50,187 nucleotides of DNA from contig JBEKZL010000015.1 in NCBI GenBank assembly GCA_049509915.1, forward strand, positions 1 through 50,187, given 5' to 3'. The position numbers were made by a program, and so were the translations under genes. This stretch comes from JBEKYD01 sp049509915 (GTDB taxonomy: Bacteria; Acidobacteriota; Terriglobia; Bryobacterales; Bryobacteraceae). The notes below the pieces were generated by a model. That model was not told where the DNA came from, ran no database searches, and worked only from the letters and a program-made list of their open reading frames with translations. Shown one piece after another: positions 16,521 to 25,650 of the stretch (its first letter is position 1; every line of letters begins with the position of its first letter).

Positions 16521-18119
16521 ATGGCCACTCCATCGAGGGCGCTTCAAACGTTAAGGTGTTCGTTTCCTGGGTGCCCGGTCCCGGTATGCATCCATTTTTC
16601 GGTGATTGAGGCTTTGCAGGAGGTCGTCAATAAGGGCGGCGGAGGTGGGCAGGGAATTCTGTATGGGCAACTGGACGGTACGGGTACCGTCGTCGAAAGC
16701 AGTTACGCCCTGGAAGCTTTTGTGATCGAAAAGATGCGCCAGGCGGTCGCCAAAGCGCACCGTCCCGTGGTGGGTTTCTACCGGATTCGCGACGGTAACT
16801 CACGCGAACTCACGCCGGAAGAAACTAGTCTCGCCATGGAGCTTTTTGCCAAGCCTGGATCTGTAATCCTGACCGTGGAGCGTCGCGCTGAAGGTCCAAG
16901 AGCCAATGCCTTCCTTTTCGACCATGGAGCGTTTGTGAGTCTTCCCCGCGGGCGCCAGTTTCCTGTTGATGTGGGCACTTTGATCGAGCGCGAAGCCCAG
17001 CGCGCCAGACTATACGACGATGAGGCACTTGTTCCCGCCGCTCCCGTTCTAGTGCCGCTTAGGTCCCGCTCGAGTTCTCCGGCCCTCGCGGTAAAGCCAA
17101 ATCCCGCGGCACGCAGAAGGTGGTGGTCGGCGGCCCACATATCGGCGTTTTCGATCGCCATCTCCGCCGCGGTGGCGTACTTCTCCGTGGCGCAGTACAT
17201 AAACCGGCTGCATGATCGAACCGGTAATCCGGTAGTGGCCGGAGTGGCCGCAACGGGAGCCAAAACATCGCTACGGGCTGAGCGGCAAGGCGAGGACTTG
17301 AAGATCCTTTGGGACCTCAATTCACCGGCAGTCGCTAGCGCCACTTCAGGCATTTTGGATATCGAAGACGGCGGCAAGACCCGCCAGATTCCGATGACCG
17401 CCGACCAGGTCCGGTTCGGCAGCCTGGTGTACTCGCCCGGGTCGGAACAAGTCTCGGTGCGGTTGACTACGTTTAAGGATGGTCAAAGAACTACCCGGGA
17501 GTCCGTCCTCGTGCTATTGAAATCGCCGCAGCCTCAGTCCGGTAGCGGCCGCCAGAATCAGAACATCCCTCTCGTGGTGAGATCGCTGCCCACCAGTTCC
17601 GAGGAGCCCGACTTAGCCGAATCCGACTCTCCCGCGCACCTGCAGGCGCCGACCCGTGCTTTTGTTGCGCCCGCCGTGAACCACAAGGTAACGGGGCCTG
17701 CGGTCGAATTTGGGGACGCCCCAGCCGCCCGCGCGATTCCGGCGCGTGCCGATCTGCCCGCGACCCCGCTGGGGTTCGTGCCGCCACCACCGCCGCCAGT
17801 AGCTGCGCCCCGCGCCGTCGAGCCAGTCACGCCCCAGCAAACCGAGTATGTGGCACCGGTTCTTGTTTCCCAGCAAGGCGCGCGCTCGCCGCCGGAACTG
17901 ATGCTGCGTCATTCCGTAACAGTCAGTGTTCGCGTCGACATCAATGAAGCAGGTAAGGTAATACACGCCGAGCCGATCCCCGAAAAAGGCACGCACCGGC
18001 TGTTGCTGGATGCCGCCAGGGACGCAGCGTTTCACTGCCGCTTCCAGCCGGCCAGGCAGGGGAAATCGCCGGTCCCGAGCACGATAACCCTTGTGTTTCA
18101 CATCGGCCCGAAGGAGTAA
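16521..18119 (+). CDS. MPN/JAB-like domain fused to TonB-like C-terminus
   Basis: A 532-residue protein. Residues about 20-150 look like a degenerate MPN/JAB fold (GILYGQLDG ... VVGFYRIRDG ... LTPEETSLAMELF ... VILTVERRAEG), but the JAMM metal site is missing: where HxH is expected the sequence is FYRIRDG. One membrane helix lies at residues about 204-228 (AFSIAISAAVAYFSVAQYI), then an Ig-like stretch, a Pro-rich linker with PPPPPP (about residue 420), and a C-terminal domain with VSVRVDINEAGKVIHAEP and AFHCRFQPARQGK, which resembles TonB_C. The order places the MPN-like part in the cytoplasm and the TonB-like part in the periplasm. Function unknown; a TonB-type energy or signal link is inference. 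Confidence 0.72.
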   Translation: MATPSRALQTLRCSFPGCPVPVCIHFSVIEALQEVVNKGGGGGQGILYGQLDGTGTVVESSYALEAFVIEKMRQAVAKAHRPVVGFYRIRDGNSRELTPEETSLAMELFAKPGSVILTVERRAEGPRANAFLFDHGAFVSLPRGRQFPVDVGTLIEREAQRARLYDDEALVPAAPVLVPLRSRSSSPALAVKPNPAARRRWWSAAHISAFSIAISAAVAYFSVAQYINRLHDRTGNPVVAGVAATGAKTSLRAERQGEDLKILWDLNSPAVASATSGILDIEDGGKTRQIPMTADQVRFGSLVYSPGSEQVSVRLTTFKDGQRTTRESVLVLLKSPQPQSGSGRQNQNIPLVVRSLPTSSEEPDLAESDSPAHLQAPTRAFVAPAVNHKVTGPAVEFGDAPAARAIPARADLPATPLGFVPPPPPPVAAPRAVEPVTPQQTEYVAPVLVSQQGARSPPELMLRHSVTVSVRVDINEAGKVIHAEPIPEKGTHRLLLDAARDAAFHCRFQPARQGKSPVPSTITLVFHIGPKE

Positions 18120-18333
18120 CGACGATTCTCCCCGTAGGGCAAACCATCGTTTTTCGTGGTCTGCATCGCGATTGGCCGCCTTTGTGAGGCAGGCGTTTTC
18201 GCCAGCCGGCGTCCTTCGGCGGTTTGGTTCAGCCGACCCCAATGGAAGGATTTCGTTGCGGCTACGCCGCGATACGGGGTACCCAGATTCCCGCTGCACA
18301 CCTGCCCACCTATACGCCGGCGCGTCTCCCCGC
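18120..18333. other. Convergent intergenic region
   Basis: Lies between two genes that end toward each other. It holds a copy of palindromic element B at its left end; the rest shows no gene and no T-tailed terminator. Confidence 0.5.
18131..18170 (-). repeat. Palindromic element B, copy 1
   Basis: Read on the minus strand it gives GCAGACCA-CGAAAAACGA-TGGTTTGC, the same stem and the identical 10-base loop as the copies at 39161-39192 and 40308-40341, with one mismatch in the stem. It sits just after the stop of the TonB-like gene, so it may also serve as a transcript end. Confidence 0.7.
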
Positions 18334-20619
18334 TCACTGCGCCGGAACGATCTCGAACGGGATGGCGGGCAGGGCCCCCAAGGGCACCCGCCGGCGGTTA
18401 CCTTGCGGCTTTCCGTTCGCTGCCGCTGCGCCTCTTTCGCCCCAAACGGTCACGATCAGGTTACCTTTCAAACCTGGTTTGGCCTTTGCACCGTCGCAGC
18501 GAAAAACGATTTCGTTCCCGTGCGGCCCCCCGGTCGCTCCCGCCAGGGCAACTCCGTCCGGCGGATCGCTCAGGTCGTAATTCAGACCATTGATCGGGCT
18601 CCTCGGCGGCAACCGAACCTCGACTTCGAGCTTGGCGGCGCCGCCCGACGGCAGCTTCAGCGGTCCTGGGCTGACGACCCTGGCCGGTACCCGCAGCGGT
18701 CCGCCTCTTCTCACCGCAACTTTCCATTCCTGCGCCGCCACCAGATGCCGGTAGAAGAAGGCCTGCATCCGGTCTTCGGCTGGCACCCCCGGGCGGGTCA
18801 CCCTTCGGCCGTCGATGGACGCCACGCCCTCTAGACGCAGCGCCATCGGTTCAGGCTGCTGGCGCGCTTCGGGCGGTACGGTGAGCGTGAGCCTCACTTC
18901 ATCCTGGCCCGCCGGGATGGTGCCGCCGGATAAGACGAAGCCCGCCGGTGCTCCTTTCAGTTCCAGCCGGACCTCCCCGGCGAATCCATCCTTGCGGAGC
19001 GCGTGAACGGTGACCGGGACGGTCATGCCGCCGGCTGCGTTGATGGCCGATGGCGTCACCCTCAGATCGAAATCCTGCCGGGGCGGGCCGATGCGCAGGC
19101 GGTACGTGTACTCGGGGCCACCTTTGCCTTGCATATCGCCGAGGTAAAGATAGTAGGTGCCATTGGCGGGCAGCGTGGTCAGAATGCGGGAGTCGGCGTG
19201 GTGTGTTTCCAGTCCTTCACCTTTGTCCTCGAAATCGTCGTTGAAGGCGAGCTGCCGGCCTGAGGCATCCGTCAACCGGAGCACGGAATCCAGCGGCGAT
19301 TCGATGCGCCGCGCATTGACTTCCGCCACAATCGCCTGCCCGGCCCGGCCCTCGAAGCGGTACACGCCCCAGCGGCCCGGCTTGCCCACGCGGCCATTGA
19401 CGATGACCGGCAGCTTGACGCGTTGCGCGGTCGCGGGCGAATCGTTGCCTTCTTTTTGGTTGGTTTCGGGGAGGGTGTCCACTTGGAACGGCAGTGCATT
19501 GGACGACTGTATGGAGACCGGATAGATGCCCGCCTCCTTCCCCTTCGCGTCCACAGTGAGCTTACGTTCCGGCAGGTTCCAGCCGGCGAGCTCGACTTTG
19601 GTTTTCGCCCGCGCGCGGCCGCCCATGGGAAAGATGCCCGTGATGAATGGCAGCTCGCCGATCGCGATACGGTACACGAAGTCCTCGCGGCCACGGTAGA
19701 GGGCATCGCGAATTTCCAGGGAGTATTCGCCGTCCTTGGGCACCGTGTAGTGGATGACTGGATCGGGATGAAAACGGTAGTCGTCGTCGTAGGCCACTTC
19801 CCGGCCGTCGCCGTCGTAAAGGGCCGCCACGGCCTGGAACCAGCCCGGAACCGCGTCGGCCAGGTATGGCACCAGCTCGCGCGCCGCCACTGCAATCACC
19901 AACTCCTGCCCGCGGCGGGCGGTGAAGCGGTACCGGTCGCTGTCGCCCGGGGTGAAGGGCGTTACGGCTCGGTTCTGCTGCTGCGGCGTACCCAGCCGCG
20001 GCTTGATCCGCCCGTTAATGGTCGCCGGCAACGTAACCGGCATGTCCGTGGGAGGCTGGCGGATCTCTGTCCGGTTGACCGGCTGACCGGCTGGCGGGGG
20101 AACGACCTCAATGGCCTCCTTTTCTGTAAATTCCGGCAGTTCGCCCACGCAGAAGATCAGCGGATTGGACAACCCCTGTGGCGTGAGTACACGCAGTTCC
20201 CGATGGCCGGCGGCCGCGCCCGCGGCGATGGAGATGCGCAACTTGACGGTTTCAGCCAAACCGGGGCTGATCGCGCGGCGAGCATTGAACAGGAGCAGCT
20301 TCACGCGAATATCGGTCATCTCTTTCCGCGCCGCTTCGCTGACGGCTTGCTTCTGCAACTCCTGCATCCGGCTCCGCAACTGCCGGGCCTCCGCCCCTCC
20401 CATCGGCTTGCCGTGCTCGCCCACCGTCGCCTCGACTCCGCCTCCGGTGACCGATACGGCACTCATGTTGTTCAGAAATTGCCCGCCGACCGTCACTTCA
20501 AAGACCGTGCCCTGTTGCCCTCCAGCCGGCAGAACATAGGCGAGGCTGGGCACGTTTTGCGCCAGCAGACAGGGGAGGGTCGATAAGAACGCCCATGCGG
20601 GCCAGAGCCGGACCCTCAT
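18334..20619 (-). CDS. Exported protein with pre-peptidase C-terminal (PPC) domains
   Basis: From ATG 20619 the protein has 761 residues, a signal peptide (MRVRLWPAWAFLSTLPCLLA), an IPT/TIG-like start (YVLPAGGQQGTVFEVTVGG) and two PPC-type beta domains. Each PPC domain has the expected pattern: YRFTARRGQELVIAV ... YDDDYRFHPDP, and YRFEGRAGQAIVAEV ... FNDDF. The start is fixed by the ATGA overlap with the DUF1501 gene. With the DUF1501 and DUF1549/1553 genes it forms a three-gene operon of a kind frequent in Planctomycetes and Solibacter-like acidobacteria. The proteins are probably secreted or surface located; no enzyme activity is established. The frame runs on to 20904, but only inside the neighbour. 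Confidence 0.83.
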   Translation of the reverse strand: MRVRLWPAWAFLSTLPCLLAQNVPSLAYVLPAGGQQGTVFEVTVGGQFLNNMSAVSVTGGGVEATVGEHGKPMGGAEARQLRSRMQELQKQAVSEAARKEMTDIRVKLLLFNARRAISPGLAETVKLRISIAAGAAAGHRELRVLTPQGLSNPLIFCVGELPEFTEKEAIEVVPPPAGQPVNRTEIRQPPTDMPVTLPATINGRIKPRLGTPQQQNRAVTPFTPGDSDRYRFTARRGQELVIAVAARELVPYLADAVPGWFQAVAALYDGDGREVAYDDDYRFHPDPVIHYTVPKDGEYSLEIRDALYRGREDFVYRIAIGELPFITGIFPMGGRARAKTKVELAGWNLPERKLTVDAKGKEAGIYPVSIQSSNALPFQVDTLPETNQKEGNDSPATAQRVKLPVIVNGRVGKPGRWGVYRFEGRAGQAIVAEVNARRIESPLDSVLRLTDASGRQLAFNDDFEDKGEGLETHHADSRILTTLPANGTYYLYLGDMQGKGGPEYTYRLRIGPPRQDFDLRVTPSAINAAGGMTVPVTVHALRKDGFAGEVRLELKGAPAGFVLSGGTIPAGQDEVRLTLTVPPEARQQPEPMALRLEGVASIDGRRVTRPGVPAEDRMQAFFYRHLVAAQEWKVAVRRGGPLRVPARVVSPGPLKLPSGGAAKLEVEVRLPPRSPINGLNYDLSDPPDGVALAGATGGPHGNEIVFRCDGAKAKPGLKGNLIVTVWGERGAAAANGKPQGNRRRVPLGALPAIPFEIVPAQ

Positions 20620-21935
20620 ATCAGTTCCTTCAGCCGGCCCGCCATCGGAACGCCCTCGCCGGCAGTTGGGGTTACGCGTAGATCCAGGCCTTGCGGATTC
20701 GGCAGCCTGGCGTTGAGGTCGATGCCCAGCAGTTCGTAAATGGTGCCGATAAGATCCGCCGGATAGACCGGGCGGTCTTTCACCTCTTCGCCTTTGGCGT
20801 CGGTCGCTCCCACCACCCGTCCACCTTGAAAACCGCCGCCGGCGACCAGCGCACAAAAACAGGCGCCCCAGTGGTTGCGGCCGCCGTTCCAGGGCGCTTC
20901 CCACATCACCTTCGGCGTACGGCCGAATTCACCGCCCCACCACACGATGGTGCTATCGAGCAGACCGCGATCCGATAGATCCGTCAGCAGCGCCGCCAGT
21001 CCCTTGTCCATCTGCGGCAGTTTTTGCCGCATCACTTGAAAATTCTGAACGTGCGTGTCCCACCCGCCGTAGTTGATGGTGACGTAAGGAACGCCGCGCT
21101 CCACCAGCCGCCGCGCAGCCAGACAGGACTGGCCGAAGGTATTGCGCCCGTAGCGGTCGCGCATCTCGTCTTTTTCCTCCGCCAGGTCGAAGACTTTGCC
21201 GGCGTCGCCCAGAATCAGCTCGTAGGCTTGGCTCTCGGCCTGATCGAGCGCCTTGATCGAGGGGTCGTTCTCCATGACACGCCCCAGCGTGTCCAACTGG
21301 TGGAACAGTTGGCGCCGGTCCTTCTGGCGCTGGTCGGAAACGCCCGGGGCTACGATGCCCTCCACGGCGAAGCGCGCCTGCGCCGGGTCGCCGCCGGTGG
21401 CGAATGGCCGGTAACGTTCCGGCAGGAAGCCGTTCTCGGAGAACCGGCCCTGCGGCTGGGTGAGCACGATATAGGGCGGAATCAGGTTGCCGGCAGCGCC
21501 ATCCTCCCCCTTGAACAGCGACACCACCGCCCCGGTGCAAGGGTAGACCAGCCGTTCGCCCGGCTTTCTGCCCGTCTGCACCGCGTAGGAAGCGGTTTCG
21601 TGGGCGTAGATGCCGTGGGTCATGCTGCGGATGACGGAGTATCGTCGGGATTGAGCGGCCATCAACGGCATCAGCTCGTTGATTTCGAGGCCCGCGGTTT
21701 TGGTCGCGATCGGCTTATCGAACGGGCCGCAATAATCGTAGCCGGCCGAGGGTTTGGGGTCGAAGGTGTCGGTGTGCGACGGGCCGCCCCACATCCAGAT
21801 CTGGATTACGGCTTTCGCTTTGCCTTCGGCTCTCGCCCTGAGGGGAATATCAGCTCCAGCCGCGAGCAAGCTGCCCGTACCCAGCAGACGCAATGCGTCG
21901 CGCCGGGAAAACTGTAAGATCGGAATCGTATCCAT
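20616..21935 (-). CDS. DUF1501 family protein (sulfatase-like fold)
   Basis: A 439-residue protein from ATG 21935, which has GGGGGAAG upstream; the frame opens earlier (22016) inside the previous gene. The N-terminus FSRRDALRLLGTGSLLAAGA is a Tat-type signal. Family blocks are clear: VIQIWMWGGPSHTDTFDPKP, ATKTAGLEINELMPLMA, RSMTHGIYAHETASY, ERGVPYVTINYGGWDTH and STIVWWGGEFGRTP. DUF1501 proteins share a fold with alkaline phosphatases and sulfatases but their activity is unknown. It lies 14 bp after the DUF1549/1553 gene and overlaps the PPC gene by four bases, so the three are co-transcribed and perhaps act as one exported complex (inference). Confidence 0.9.
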   Translation of the reverse strand: MDTIPILQFSRRDALRLLGTGSLLAAGADIPLRARAEGKAKAVIQIWMWGGPSHTDTFDPKPSAGYDYCGPFDKPIATKTAGLEINELMPLMAAQSRRYSVIRSMTHGIYAHETASYAVQTGRKPGERLVYPCTGAVVSLFKGEDGAAGNLIPPYIVLTQPQGRFSENGFLPERYRPFATGGDPAQARFAVEGIVAPGVSDQRQKDRRQLFHQLDTLGRVMENDPSIKALDQAESQAYELILGDAGKVFDLAEEKDEMRDRYGRNTFGQSCLAARRLVERGVPYVTINYGGWDTHVQNFQVMRQKLPQMDKGLAALLTDLSDRGLLDSTIVWWGGEFGRTPKVMWEAPWNGGRNHWGACFCALVAGGGFQGGRVVGATDAKGEEVKDRPVYPADLIGTIYELLGIDLNARLPNPQGLDLRVTPTAGEGVPMAGRLKELI

Positions 21936-21949
21936 ATCGTCTTCCCCCT

Positions 21950-23521
21950 TTAGTGCCGATAGAGAAACTCGGCGCTGTTGATCAGCGCCCAAGCCAGATC
22001 GGTGGCCGCCTGCCATCGGTTCGCTTTCGACGCCTGAAAATACGCCGCGACGGTTTGCAATTCCTTGCTGGTGGGATAGCGCGACAGAATCGCCAGATAA
22101 AGCCGTTCGACCGGTTCGCGCGGCGTGCGGCCGGCCTGAGCGAGGGTTCGAAGCTTGACGCTTTGTTGGATCTTTTGCTGAATGTGGCTGGAGTTCAGCA
22201 GTTGCAGGCGCTGCTCGGCGGTAATGGCGTTGTTGCGTTCGGAAGCTAGGCCGGTATCGCGCGGCGGCCGTCCAAACATGTCCAGGAAGGCGCTTCCGAT
22301 GCTGCCGTCCGGTATTGTCGTAGCCCGCTGGTTTTCCGGGAGATACGTGAACGGCTCAGGGATTGGGCTCGAATAGTCCTCCGCGGTCCCTGTAATCTGG
22401 CAAATGGCGTCGATCAAAATCTCCGCGTCCAGGCGCCGCACCGGATAAAATGCGAAATTGGCCGCCGCCTCCGCCCGGCTGTCGCGCGGAATGGAGGACA
22501 TCTGGTAGACCTGCGAGTTCAGAATCAGCCGGTAGATGTGGCGAAGATCGTAGTGCGAGGCGACCAGTTCCCGTTCCAGGTAGGCCAGCAATTCGGGATT
22601 CGCAGGCGGATTATCCGGACGGATATCGTCGGGCTCCTGAACGATGCCGCGGCCCAGCAGCCAATACCAGATCCGATTGACGGCGTTCGCCGCGAACCAG
22701 GCGTTGTCCGGCGCGAGCAGCCAGGCGGTGAAAACCTCGCGCGGGTCCTCGCCCGGCGTCAGCCGGGCGGCACGGCCATCCGGAAATGCGGCTCCAGCGG
22801 GCGTGGGCTGAGTAAAATCGAAGTAGACGATCTCTTCCTTCCATTCCGAGGTGGATTTGTATCCGACCCGGGAAAAGAAGGCAGCCATTCCATCCAGCCG
22901 CGGTTTGGGCCATTGGGAGGCGCGCGATCCCATCCACGTCAGCGCCACGGCTTGCGCGATGGCCTGCGGATCGCGGCTCCCAACGGCGCGGTAGAAGTTG
23001 ACCTCGGGCGCGCGGAAGTTGCTGCCGCTCGAAACCAGCAGTTGGCGCGCCCATCGGTCGTAGGGCAGGTTGGCGGCGATGGCGCTGTGGATCGAACGGT
23101 AATACGCCTGCACGGCGTTCGGCCATAAATTGATCGGGAACTCCGATTTGACCCGCAGCAGGTCGCTCCATTTGAGAGCCCAATAGTCGGGGAATTCGTC
23201 GCGAGCGAGGAGGCGGTCGATCAAAGCGGCGCGTTTGCCGCGATCGGCATCGCCGAGGAACCTATCGGCTTCATCGGGCGTGGGCAGTGTGCCGATGACG
23301 TCCAAATAGGCGCGCCGCAAGAAAACCTCGTCCGAGCAAGGTCCGCTTGGCTGGATCCCCAATTGCTTCCAACGGGCAAAGGCCAGCTCGTCGATCCGCC
23401 CGTGCGAGGCGATCGGGCCGACGCTCTCAAACGGGGCGGCGCGGTCCCGGAGGTTCGTGCCGGCAAACGCCGCCGCCAGGAACCAAACCAGGAGCGGAAG
23501 AATGCCGGGTTCCAATATCAT
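21950..23521 (-). CDS. DUF1549/DUF1553 domain protein
   Basis: A 523-residue exported protein with an N-terminal hydrophobic segment (LLVWFLAAAFAGTNL). The DUF1549 part is marked by CSDEVFLRRAYLDVIGTLPT and DYWALKWSDLLRVKSEF; the DUF1553 part by DNAWFAANAVNRIWYWLLGR, RDSRAEAAANFAFYPVRRLD and AWALINSAEFLYRH at the end, the normal C-terminus. Many family members also carry a cytochrome-like PSC1 domain; here it is absent and the protein is shorter than those. It leads the operon with the DUF1501 and PPC genes. Function is unknown. Confidence 0.9.
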   Translation of the reverse strand: MILEPGILPLLVWFLAAAFAGTNLRDRAAPFESVGPIASHGRIDELAFARWKQLGIQPSGPCSDEVFLRRAYLDVIGTLPTPDEADRFLGDADRGKRAALIDRLLARDEFPDYWALKWSDLLRVKSEFPINLWPNAVQAYYRSIHSAIAANLPYDRWARQLLVSSGSNFRAPEVNFYRAVGSRDPQAIAQAVALTWMGSRASQWPKPRLDGMAAFFSRVGYKSTSEWKEEIVYFDFTQPTPAGAAFPDGRAARLTPGEDPREVFTAWLLAPDNAWFAANAVNRIWYWLLGRGIVQEPDDIRPDNPPANPELLAYLERELVASHYDLRHIYRLILNSQVYQMSSIPRDSRAEAAANFAFYPVRRLDAEILIDAICQITGTAEDYSSPIPEPFTYLPENQRATTIPDGSIGSAFLDMFGRPPRDTGLASERNNAITAEQRLQLLNSSHIQQKIQQSVKLRTLAQAGRTPREPVERLYLAILSRYPTSKELQTVAAYFQASKANRWQAATDLAWALINSAEFLYRH

Positions 23522-23579
23522 GAATATGGAACCCGATTCTCTTACAGAAGTCGCAATGGGGCGACGCGCTCTCCTGCGT

Positions 23580-24449
23580 TCATTGTGGTAGGACGCGCGG
23601 CTCAGTCCACGTACGGCTTTGCAGCAGGGAGTCTCCGGTCAGCAAACTGGGATCCTGGAACGTTGGCACGGAATCCAGCGATTCGAGCACCCGTTCGAGC
23701 AGGCTGTCGGTCTCGGAAACGGTCGTCTTCAAGGCGTCGAGCGAACGGCTCTGCGATCCGACCCGCTGGTCGAGCGAGGCCAGGACCTTGCCCAGCGCGT
23801 CTTCCTTCTGGGCCACCGAGGTCTTCAAGGTATCGAATTGCCTGGTCTGGTCGGCGAAACGCTCTTCGAGCGAGCTCACCTTTTCGACCAGCGTCTGCTT
23901 TACTTCGCCCGCCTGGGCGACTGAGGCGGTCAGAACATCGAACTGGCTCGCACAGCGCTCTTCGAGCGAGTTCAACATTTCCAGCGTTTGCTTCTCCTCG
24001 GCTGCGGCGGAGGAGGCGGCCGAAGCTTCCGGAACCGCTTGCAATGAGTCAAGCGATTCCAGGACGCGCTCGAGCAGGCCGTCGGTCTGGGTCACGGTGC
24101 TCTTGAGGAGTTCGATCGAGCCGGCCTGGGTGTTCATCCGGTCGTCGAGCGAAGTCATGGTTTTCGAAAGCAGTTGTTCCATGGCGGACACGATGTCCGC
24201 AGTGGAGGGCACTTCCTTGAACTTGGCGTCATGCTCGGCCAGGCGCGCTTCCACTTGATCGAAACGTCCCGCCGTATCGGAGTGTTGTCCGGCCAGGCGC
24301 GTCTCCAGGTCGGCCAGAGACTTCTTTAGTTCCCCGGCCAGTTTCGGGTCCACATCTCCGCGAAGCCGGCGCGCTCCAGCGACGGCGCCCGCAGCGATTC
24401 CGGCAACGAAAATCGCGATGCGCGGAAGATAATTAAGAGTTCGTCCCAT
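23580..24449 (-). CDS. Membrane-anchored coiled-coil protein
   Basis: From ATG 24449 the product has 289 residues: a membrane helix (IAIFVAGIAAGAVAGA) near the N-terminus, then almost entirely heptad-rich helix. Two blocks share the motif LLERVLESLDS (mid-protein and near the C-terminus), with related SLEER and SLDQR units between them, so the rod arose by repeat duplication. There are very few aromatic residues and no enzyme motif. It resembles helical surface or scaffold proteins and the rod parts of methyl-accepting proteins, without a signalling hairpin. The frame is open upstream to 24830, but that part overlaps the divergent kinase gene. Function unknown. Confidence 0.75.
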   Translation of the reverse strand: MGRTLNYLPRIAIFVAGIAAGAVAGARRLRGDVDPKLAGELKKSLADLETRLAGQHSDTAGRFDQVEARLAEHDAKFKEVPSTADIVSAMEQLLSKTMTSLDDRMNTQAGSIELLKSTVTQTDGLLERVLESLDSLQAVPEASAASSAAAEEKQTLEMLNSLEERCASQFDVLTASVAQAGEVKQTLVEKVSSLEERFADQTRQFDTLKTSVAQKEDALGKVLASLDQRVGSQSRSLDALKTTVSETDSLLERVLESLDSVPTFQDPSLLTGDSLLQSRTWTEPRVLPQ

Positions 24450-24509
24450 GCGTGATTCTCTTATAATACTTTTCCGTAATCTCTTGCAAGTACTACAATT
24501 TGTGAGTAG

Positions 24510-24522
24510 CGTACCTGGTACG
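24510..24522. promoter_or_regulatory. Possible operator in divergent promoter region
   Basis: A perfect inverted repeat CGTACC-T-GGTACG lies midway between the divergent coiled-coil and kinase genes. A TTGCAA/TTATAA-type pair on the minus strand (24462-24490) could serve the coiled-coil gene. Both are short matches and may be chance. Confidence 0.3.
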
Positions 24523-24597
24523 TAACGGAATTGCCCGAGGTTAGTTGATCCTGCCATTCTATTTAAGCAAGATCCTTTTATTGCAGGAGAATTCCGG

Positions 24598-25623
24598 TTG
24601 AAAACTAGAGCGGAGTCCGAAGCCGCCACGGACAGAACACCGATCTCAGCAGTCTTCACGGAATGCGACCGCGTCGGGCGCATTCTATGGCAAAGCGCGC
24701 GCGCCAATCGCGTGCTGGGAGCACGGGCCGGCCTCGCCGACGCGCTCACGGCGGGAGCGGCCCGGTGGAGCGTGACCTGCGTGCTCGATACGCCTCGGCG
24801 CATCTGGCTGGAGGTGCAGCCGCTCCCCAAGCCGGAGAGCGCGGCTCACCGGAGCGCCTTCGCCTTGCGCCACCTGGAGGGCCAGCTCCTGGGCCACTAC
24901 TTCCACTTGCAGAGAGCGGAGCGAAATATTGCCGACCGGGTCAAACAGGGGCGCAGACGCGCCGGTGCGGGGCAATTGATTCAGCACATGGAGCGGGAAC
25001 GGCAACGACTGGGGCGCGAGTTGCACACTGGAGTGGGGCAGTTGCTGGCCGCCATTGGCCTGCAGGTCGATACAGTCGCGACCGCGATCCCCGACCCTCC
25101 GCCCGCCGCCAGCCAAGCTCTGGACCGCATCTCGCTGCTGGCCGGCGACGCCCTCGAACAGGTGCGGGCGGTTTCGCGGCGCCTGCATCCGCCCGCGTGG
25201 CAGCGCCTTACGCTGGAAGATGCGCTGCGGCAAATGTGGGCCTTGAGCGGCGTGCCAGAGAAGTTGGCCGCCACGGCGGCCATCGCTTCGCTGTCCCGCG
25301 GCCCGGAGCCGGAGATCAACGCCCTGCTTTACCGCGCCGCGCAGGAGGCGATCTCAAACCTGGTGCGGCATTCGCGAGCCACCGCCGCGCGGCTTAGCCT
25401 GACCGAGTCCGAAGGCTGGCTGCACCTCACCGTATGGGACAATGGCGGCGGGTTCGACGTGGCGTCGATCTGGGATGCGCCGGCCGATGCCCGCGCCGGC
25501 CTGGGGTTGCGCTCGCTGCGCGAAGAAGCCGCTGCCGTCGGAGCCGCCGTGCACATCGAAAGCGGTCCATCGGGTACCAAGGTGATGGTGGCAGCCCCCT
25601 TCGAAGTTGAGGAACCAGAATGA
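24598..25623 (+). CDS. NarX/DesK-type sensor histidine kinase (HisKA_3)
   Basis: A 341-residue kinase starting at TTG 24598, chosen because GCAGGAG stands at the right distance. It has no membrane helix: about 110 residues of a PAS-like input region, then HisKA_3 with the acceptor His143 in RELHTGVGQLL (family form ELHDGLGQ, so Asp is replaced by Thr), and HATPase with the N box Asn254 (QEAISNLVRHS), DNGGGFD and GLGLRSLREEA. Asp next to His is thought to assist phosphotransfer and dephosphorylation in this family, so Thr may change the kinase/phosphatase balance (inference). It is paired with the response regulator 27 bp downstream. A soluble input suggests an internal signal such as redox state. 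Confidence 0.9.
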   Translation: MKTRAESEAATDRTPISAVFTECDRVGRILWQSARANRVLGARAGLADALTAGAARWSVTCVLDTPRRIWLEVQPLPKPESAAHRSAFALRHLEGQLLGHYFHLQRAERNIADRVKQGRRRAGAGQLIQHMERERQRLGRELHTGVGQLLAAIGLQVDTVATAIPDPPPAASQALDRISLLAGDALEQVRAVSRRLHPPAWQRLTLEDALRQMWALSGVPEKLAATAAIASLSRGPEPEINALLYRAAQEAISNLVRHSRATAARLSLTESEGWLHLTVWDNGGGFDVASIWDAPADARAGLGLRSLREEAAAVGAAVHIESGPSGTKVMVAAPFEVEEPE

Positions 25624-25650
25624 GCCTCAAGATTAGAACGAAAGGCAATC

